Assembly: GCA_036383955.1 (NCBI GenBank)
Contig: DASVNH010000219.1
Location: forward strand, 12,120-76,119
Origin: JACQFK01 sp036383955
GTDB lineage: Bacteria; Planctomycetota; MHYJ01; JACPRB01
DNA length: 64,000 nt
Direction: 5' to 3'
Shown here in pieces: positions 58,619-64,000 of this stretch (position 1 is its first letter; each line of letters begins with the position of its first letter). Both the position numbers and the translations under genes were made by a program. Under the pieces are notes generated by a model. It did not search any database, was not told the DNA's origin, and saw only the letters and a program-made list of their open reading frames with translations.

Positions 58619-59026
58619 ATGAAAGAAATGACCGCGCATAACGCGGCGGCGCCGGATGGATCGCTGTGTGGGATGGTCGCGAAGAAAGAAAGCGGGCTGA
58701 GCGCGCGGGACGTCGACCACTTCCGCCACGTCCTCGAGGAGCGCCGGCGCCTGAAGGTCGTCACGATCGAGCGGCTGCGGCAGGAGGCCGTCGAGGACGC
58801 CGAGCTCGAGGACGAGACCACGGTGCCGGTCGAGCGGGGGACGGCGGACCTCGAGCGGGCCGAGTATGCCGAGCTGTCCCGGATCAACGAGGCGCTGCGG
58901 CGGCTCATCGACGGCCATTACGGCCTCTGCGAGGACTGCGCCCGGGCGATCGGCCGCGACCGCCTGGAGCTGCTGCCCACCACGTCGCGCTGCGTCGAGT
59001 GTCAGGAGAGAGTCGAGGCGGCCTAG
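58619..59026 (+). CDS. DksA/TraR-type zinc-finger protein
   Basis: 135 residues (ATG 58619; ATG 58673 is equally plausible and would remove 18 residues). A coiled-coil-forming helix (SARDVDHFRHVLEERRRLKVVTIERLRQEAVEDAELEDET) is followed by GHYGLCEDCARAIGRDRLELLPTTSRCVECQERVE with CxxC-x(n)-CxxC zinc ligands. DksA-type proteins enter the RNA polymerase secondary channel and modulate transcription. The start region contains GAAATGACCGCG, shared with the 31-bp palindromes further on. Confidence 0.88.
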   Translation: MKEMTAHNAAAPDGSLCGMVAKKESGLSARDVDHFRHVLEERRRLKVVTIERLRQEAVEDAELEDETTVPVERGTADLERAEYAELSRINEALRRLIDGHYGLCEDCARAIGRDRLELLPTTSRCVECQERVEAA

Positions 59027-59048
59027 CCGCCCGCTCTCCGGCGGGCGG
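59027..59048 (+). terminator. GC-rich stem after the DksA-type gene
   Basis: CCGCCCG and CGGGCGG form a 7-bp stem directly after the stop codon. No T run follows, so it may be a processing or attenuation stem rather than an intrinsic terminator. It is followed by GCCAAGA/GCCAAGT/TCCAAGA/GCCAAGG heptamers and a CCCCCCAGCCCCCGGGGGG core (59051-59108). Confidence 0.5.
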
Positions 59049-59116
59049 CAGGGCCAAGAGCCAAGTTCCAAGAGCCAAGGGATCCCCCCAGCCCCCGGGG
59101 GGACGACGGCGCGCGC

Positions 59117-60028
59117 TCAGCGCTTCAGGCGCGCTTCGATCCAGTCGGCGTCGGCGAAGCCGTAGTCGCGGTGGAGCCGGAGCAGGCGCTCGTAACGCGC
59201 GGCGCGGTCGCCGCCGACGTTCCATTCGAGCTTGCGGAGGTCGACGGGACAGAGCCGCAGCGGCTGCTGGTCCTGCTCCGAGGCCGAGTTGGCCCCCTGC
59301 ATCACGCAGCGCCAGGTCACGCAGTGGTGGATCGAGAAGATGTGCCCCGTCTCGTGGACCACCAGCTTCAGCGCGCGCTCGAGGAAGAGGCGGAGGTCGT
59401 CGGTCTGCAGCCGCCGCATCGAGTAGACCCCGGCCCGCGACCCCAGGCTGCCCACCCCGAAGACGTAGTTCAGGCCGGGCGCGAAGAGGTCTTCCGTGGT
59501 GAGGCCGACGTACGCGACGGCGTCCGCCGGGACCTTCAAGGCGAGGCGGTCCGTGACGGCGTCCGCGTCGTACTGGTCCCGCTCCTCGACGAAGGCTTCT
59601 TCGGGGATCGGGACGGGCGGGAGCAGGACGACCGGCATGCCGAAGAACGCCTCGAGATACTCCTTCATGCGCTCGACGACCTTCGGATACGCCGCGGCGC
59701 AGACGGGCTTCAGGGCGAGGCGGCCCGGACGGCTGTCGAGGACCTGGATGTAGAGCGTCGTCCGGTGGGGGCAGCGGCGGTTGACGTCCGACGCCGCGTA
59801 CTGCTCGAGGGTCTGCGGCTCCTCCGGGTAGCTGAAGCGCCAGTCGCCCGGCTTGGGCGGCCCGAGCTTCTCATGCCCCTCCTCCGGCTCCGGCGGCGGA
59901 AGCGCGGGGAGGTCGACGCAGAGGCGGCACGGCCGCAGGTACGGCTTCGCGGCGACGAAGCGCGTGAGCAGGCCGAGCGCCAGGGCGGAGAGCCCGACGG
60001 CCAGGGCCAGCGCGAGCTTCTTCCGCAC
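59117..60028 (-). CDS. Archaemetzincin-like metalloprotease with export signal
   Basis: 303 residues from a GTG start. An N-terminal helix (LALALAVGLSALALGLLTRFVAA) predicts export or anchoring. The motif HETGHIFSIHHC then WRCVM gives HExxH-x5-H-C-x4-C-x-M as in archaemetzincins, with a later LCP. Two departures: the usual Gly after HExxHxx is Ser, and the last zinc Cys of CxxC is Asp (CPVD). Archaemetzincins are mostly cytosolic, so an exported form is unusual. The gene's start abuts a 31-bp palindrome. Confidence 0.82.
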   Translation of the reverse strand: MRKKLALALAVGLSALALGLLTRFVAAKPYLRPCRLCVDLPALPPPEPEEGHEKLGPPKPGDWRFSYPEEPQTLEQYAASDVNRRCPHRTTLYIQVLDSRPGRLALKPVCAAAYPKVVERMKEYLEAFFGMPVVLLPPVPIPEEAFVEERDQYDADAVTDRLALKVPADAVAYVGLTTEDLFAPGLNYVFGVGSLGSRAGVYSMRRLQTDDLRLFLERALKLVVHETGHIFSIHHCVTWRCVMQGANSASEQDQQPLRLCPVDLRKLEWNVGGDRAARYERLLRLHRDYGFADADWIEARLKR

Positions 60029-60035
60029 GCCATAT

Positions 60036-60066
60036 GTTAACGTTCTGACGCGGTCATTTCGTTAAC
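60036..60066. repeat. 31-bp palindrome, copy A
   Basis: Arms GTTAACGTTCTGA and TCATTTCGTTAAC around CGCGG; imperfect pairing at GTTC/GAAA. Lies 8 bp before the archaemetzincin GTG. Confidence 0.85.
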
Positions 60067-60096
60067 ACGTGGTCCTACGCGCCGGTAGGATTTGGC

Positions 60097-60127
60097 GTTG
60101 ACGAAATGACCGCGTCAGTTCGTCAAC
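60097..60127. repeat. 31-bp palindrome, copy B
   Basis: Arms GTTGACGAAATGA and TCAGTTCGTCAAC around CCGCG. It ends 4 bp before the MFS gene ATG, leaving no room for a separate ribosome-binding site. Between copies A and B is a small CCTAC/GTAGG hairpin. Confidence 0.85.
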
Positions 60128-60131
60128 ACGT

Positions 60132-61252
<1,121 letters not shown>

Positions 61253-61265
<13 letters not shown>

Positions 61266-61283
61266 CCGCGTCATTTCGTTAAC
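61253..61283. repeat. 31-bp palindrome, copy C, containing two stop codons
   Basis: A perfect palindrome: arm GTTAACGAAATGA, spacer CCGCG, then the complement of the arm. It encodes the last residues L-T-K and TGA of the MFS gene on the plus strand and, symmetrically, L-T-K and TGA of the DUF6288-like gene on the minus strand. Confidence 0.9.
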
Positions 61284-63895
61284 AGCTCGCGCGCCTCGCG
61301 GCCGTAGTAGGTGTCGCCCGCCTGCTGGATGAACGCTTCGATCTCCTTGCGGGTCCGCAGCCGGGAGAAGGCCGCGCCGAGACGGAGGCCGGTCTTCGCG
61401 GGCTCGACTTTGAACGCGGCCTGCCACGCGACGTCCTTCTCGTCGAAGGCCGGCGCCCCCGCCAGCTTCTTGCGCAGGGCGGCCAGCTCCCGCTCCAGGC
61501 CGTACCAGTCGCCTTTCGCTTCCAGCTCCAGGAGCGGCTTGAGCCTGGTCCGCGCCTCTTCGTTGATCCGCCGCAGGACCTCCGGCGCCGCGCCTCTCGC
61601 CGCCGCGCCCAGGTCGCCCTTCAGGTAGAGCCGCTCCGCCTCGATCCACGCGCGCCCGCTCGGCGTGTTGAACGCCGCCTCCCACTCCTTCGCGCGCTCC
61701 TCGATCAGGCCCGCCAGCTTCGGCCGGGCTTTCGCGAGCTCCAGCCGCAGCGTATGCCAGCGCCCCTCCCGGTCCAGGACGTCGAGCGCCTCCCGCGTCC
61801 GCCGCGCCCCCTCGAGCGCGCGCGCCCGCAGCGCCTTCGCCGGCTCCGTGTCGAGCAGGGCCGTCGCCGCCAGCGCCGGCCCGTACGCGCCTTCCTCGAG
61901 GAGACGGTCCCCTTCGACGAGCAAAGGATCCACGTCGATCGGGTCCGCCAGGCCTTTCACGCGCTCGCGGTGGAGGTCGACATCCTTCTTCAGCGCGTGC
62001 CAGCGGCCCGCGTCGCGCAGCGTGGTCCAGCGGGCGACGACCTCCGCGACCGCCGCGCGGATCCGGCCTTCGAGGGCGGGCGCGGCCGCGAGCGCCTTCG
62101 CGTACTGCCCTTCGCTCAGCAGCTTGTCGCCGGCGAGATGGGGTCTCATCGCGACCTCCCACGCCGCGGCGGCCTGATCGAAGAGCGCGAGGCCCGCGTA
62201 GGACTTCTTCAGCTCGCCCAGGCGGTCCTTCAGGTCCAGCCAGCGGCCCGCCTTCTCGAGCGGGCTCAGGGTGTCGATCACCCGCCGCGCCCGGCCGTCG
62301 AGCCACCCGGCCATCGGATCGCCGGCCTCGAGCAGGCGCGCGGCTTCGCCGTACTTCTTCGCGACGATGGCCTTGTAGGCCGCGAGGGCCGGGCCCTTCA
62401 GCGCCTTCGGGTTCACGCCGGGAATGCTCACCTGGATGCCCTGGATCTGGAGCCGCGGATCGCCGAGCCCCAGGGCGATCGCCATGACGGCCGTCGGGTT
62501 GTAGCGCGACGAGAGGTAGTAGCCGCCGTCGGCGTAGTCGCGGCCGGGCTGGACGACGAAGGAGCCGTCGTGGCAGCGCATCATGTTGAACCAGGCCTTG
62601 TGGTAGTCGAACGTCGCGCGCAGCAGCGCCTCGTCCTCCGCGGCGGCGGCGCCCATCAGGCCCCAGAGGAAGCCGAGCACGGAGCAGGCGTGGCCGTCGG
62701 GCAGGCTCTTGTAGGCCCGCTTCATGTAGCTCTTGTTCTTTTCGAAGGACGCCGCGTCGCCGCTCAGCTTGTGCGCGAGCAGCGAGGCGCCGGCGCGGCC
62801 GACGTAGTTCATGCCGGATGTCGACTTCTTCCACGCGACCGGATCGACGTAGCCGTTGTTGAGCGTGAACTCGCCGCCGTAGGCGACGTAGCCGGCCTCG
62901 TTGGTGCCGCGATGGATGAAATCGAGGGCGTTCGCGACGCCCTTCGGATCGACCTTGACGCCGGCGGCGGCGGCGAGCTGCCAGGCGATGACGGGGAGGA
63001 TCGTGGTGTACTGCATGGGGCCGTAGCCGTTCTTGCCGGCGCCGGCCTGGTAAGGCGCGTGGCCGAAGCCGCCGAGATAGAGCTGCTGGGAGGCGTCGAT
63101 CCGCGCGTAGTCGCCCTGGACGGCCCCGGGTCCCCAGACGAGGATGCGGCCGTCGTACTGGTCCTGGCGGAGGAGGTCGACGAGCGCCTTGATCGTCGGC
63201 AGGACCGCGGGGTCCTGGGTGAGGAGGTGGTACTCGCAGAGGGTGATGAGCTGGTAGGACACGCCCCAGGTCCAGGTGCCGGGGGCGGGGACCTGGTTCC
63301 AGGCGAGGGCGAGGCGCTTGCCGGTGTCGTCGCCGGCCGCGAGGAACGCGAGGGCGACGGCCGCGCGCGCGTGCGCGGGGCCGCCGTGGCCTTCGGGATG
63401 GGCGGCGAGGTACTTGAGCGCGCGGGCGCGCAGGAGCTCCGACTTGCGGCAGTTCGTCGGGAACGTCGGGCTGAACGCGCCGATCGCCTCGAGGGGGATC
63501 GCGACCTCGATCGTCTCCGCGCCGCGGACGACGTTCAGGACCAGCTTGCCGTCTTTGGCTTCGGCCCGCTCGATGGCGTCGCCGAAGTCCATGATCGGGC
63601 CTTCATAGCCGTGCGGGGAGCCGCCGAACGTGTGGGCGGCGAAGGGCTTGCCGAACGCGCCGCTCACGACGTCGCCGAGCCGCAGCCGCTCGTAGGCGGG
63701 CGAGCCCTTGAAGACGTATCTGACGACGAAGGTCTTCTCCGTCAGCGCCGCGCGGGCTCCGGTCGGCCCGAGGTTGACGAGGAAGCCCGGCACTTCCGCG
63801 TCCGGCCCGCTCTCGACCCGCTTCTCCCAGCGCCCCTGGTTGTCCTTGTCCTTGATGGGCGCCCACAGTATCGCCGCGATCATCAGACCCCGCAT
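61271..63895 (-). CDS. Exported DUF6288-like protein
   Basis: 874 residues from ATG 63895, which follows GGAG and begins the signal peptide (MRGLMIAAILWAP). A PDZ-like segment (KTFVVRYVFKGSPAYERLRLGDVVSGAFGKPF) is followed by an alpha/alpha-toroid region (AGKNGYGPMQYTTILPVIAWQLAAAAG; FIHRGTNEAGYVAYGGEFTLNNGYVDPVAWKKSTSGMNYVGRAGASLLAH; YHKAWFNMMRCHDGSFVVQPGRDYADGGYYLSSRYNPTAVMAIALGLGDPRLQIQG) characteristic of DUF6288. The last 350 residues are helical and repetitive. Function unknown; likely periplasmic. Confidence 0.8.
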   Translation of the reverse strand: MRGLMIAAILWAPIKDKDNQGRWEKRVESGPDAEVPGFLVNLGPTGARAALTEKTFVVRYVFKGSPAYERLRLGDVVSGAFGKPFAAHTFGGSPHGYEGPIMDFGDAIERAEAKDGKLVLNVVRGAETIEVAIPLEAIGAFSPTFPTNCRKSELLRARALKYLAAHPEGHGGPAHARAAVALAFLAAGDDTGKRLALAWNQVPAPGTWTWGVSYQLITLCEYHLLTQDPAVLPTIKALVDLLRQDQYDGRILVWGPGAVQGDYARIDASQQLYLGGFGHAPYQAGAGKNGYGPMQYTTILPVIAWQLAAAAGVKVDPKGVANALDFIHRGTNEAGYVAYGGEFTLNNGYVDPVAWKKSTSGMNYVGRAGASLLAHKLSGDAASFEKNKSYMKRAYKSLPDGHACSVLGFLWGLMGAAAAEDEALLRATFDYHKAWFNMMRCHDGSFVVQPGRDYADGGYYLSSRYNPTAVMAIALGLGDPRLQIQGIQVSIPGVNPKALKGPALAAYKAIVAKKYGEAARLLEAGDPMAGWLDGRARRVIDTLSPLEKAGRWLDLKDRLGELKKSYAGLALFDQAAAAWEVAMRPHLAGDKLLSEGQYAKALAAAPALEGRIRAAVAEVVARWTTLRDAGRWHALKKDVDLHRERVKGLADPIDVDPLLVEGDRLLEEGAYGPALAATALLDTEPAKALRARALEGARRTREALDVLDREGRWHTLRLELAKARPKLAGLIEERAKEWEAAFNTPSGRAWIEAERLYLKGDLGAAARGAAPEVLRRINEEARTRLKPLLELEAKGDWYGLERELAALRKKLAGAPAFDEKDVAWQAAFKVEPAKTGLRLGAAFSRLRTRKEIEAFIQQAGDTYYGREARELLTK

Positions 63896-63974
63896 CCCGC
63901 GCTCCTTTCGTTGCGCGTACCTAACGCCGCCCGGCGCGGGGGCCCGACGGCACACTCTTGTCGAATCGCGACAC

Positions 63975-64000
63975 GTTGACGTTCTGACGCGGTCATTTCG
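63975..64000. repeat. 31-bp palindrome, copy D, cut by window end
   Basis: GTTGACGTTCTGA-CGCGG-TCATTTCG, 26 of 31 bases, matching copies A to C. It lies 80 bp upstream of the DUF6288-like gene, so this gene too is bracketed by palindromes. Confidence 0.8.

Overview
The window is a 64 kb stretch of very GC-rich bacterial chromosome (roughly 70% G+C by eye). It most resembles a Planctomycetota or related PVC-group genome. Pointers are a formylglycine sulfatase, two adjacent Tat-exported Gfo/Idh/MocA oxidoreductases, a DUF6288-like secreted protein, a Ser/Thr kinase with a long TPR tail, several secreted HEAT or toroid proteins of unknown role, and FloA/NfeD. No rRNA, conventional tRNA or complete insertion sequence was found. 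The taxonomic call is an inference from gene families only.

Layout. 1-10.3 kb: SGNH hydrolase (cut by the window edge), sulfatase, ArsR regulator with a HEAT protein, acyl-CoA ligase, RsbU-type phosphatase, cNMP-binding protein, ECF sigma/anti-sigma pair, and a RelE/HigB-type toxin-antitoxin pair. 10.4-14.2 kb: floA with two nfeD genes and membrane partners. 14.2-21.9 kb: redox/YHS protein, large secreted HEAT protein, lysA, small proteins and a thioredoxin-toroid protein. 22.0-27.0 kb: a GldA/GldFG-like ABC system with a DUF4340 subunit, followed by an apparently inserted gene fragment.

27.9-31.9 kb (minus strand) is the most interesting part. A TROVE/vWA (Ro60-like) gene is translationally coupled by ATGA overlaps to a protein with a possible E2-like active-site cysteine, a JAMM/JAB isopeptidase-like protein and a minimal E1/ThiF-like adenylyltransferase. 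Directly upstream lie three tandem structured RNAs that share two covarying helices and a conserved CCTACAAAC. Two of them carry circularly permuted tRNA-like modules, as in bacterial YrlA-type Y RNAs. A 74-residue candidate ubiquitin-like protein ending in Gly lies just upstream of these. I read the locus as a Ro60-Y RNA ribonucleoprotein combined with a compact ubiquitin-like conjugation cassette.

32-36.9 kb: CPBP protease, ECF sigma factor, macro-domain protein, beta-propeller and FadL-like porin. 36.9-43.1 kb: an AT-richer accessory island with an autoregulated XRE regulator, an HEPN protein, a TIR protein and PD-(D/E)xK-like proteins, probably defence-related. 43.3-64 kb: RNase D, patatin operon, PrsW protease, Ser/Thr kinase-TPR, 3-hydroxybutyrate dehydrogenase with a GntP permease, the two Gfo/Idh genes, DksA/TraR protein, an exported archaemetzincin variant, an MFS transporter and the DUF6288-like protein.

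Intergenic space is unusually structured. One family of hairpins has arms made of 6-7 bp tandem units and G/C-run cores, and several are bounded by CTAG. A second, separate family of 31-bp palindromes brackets genes at 60-64 kb and supplies the stop codons of two convergent genes.
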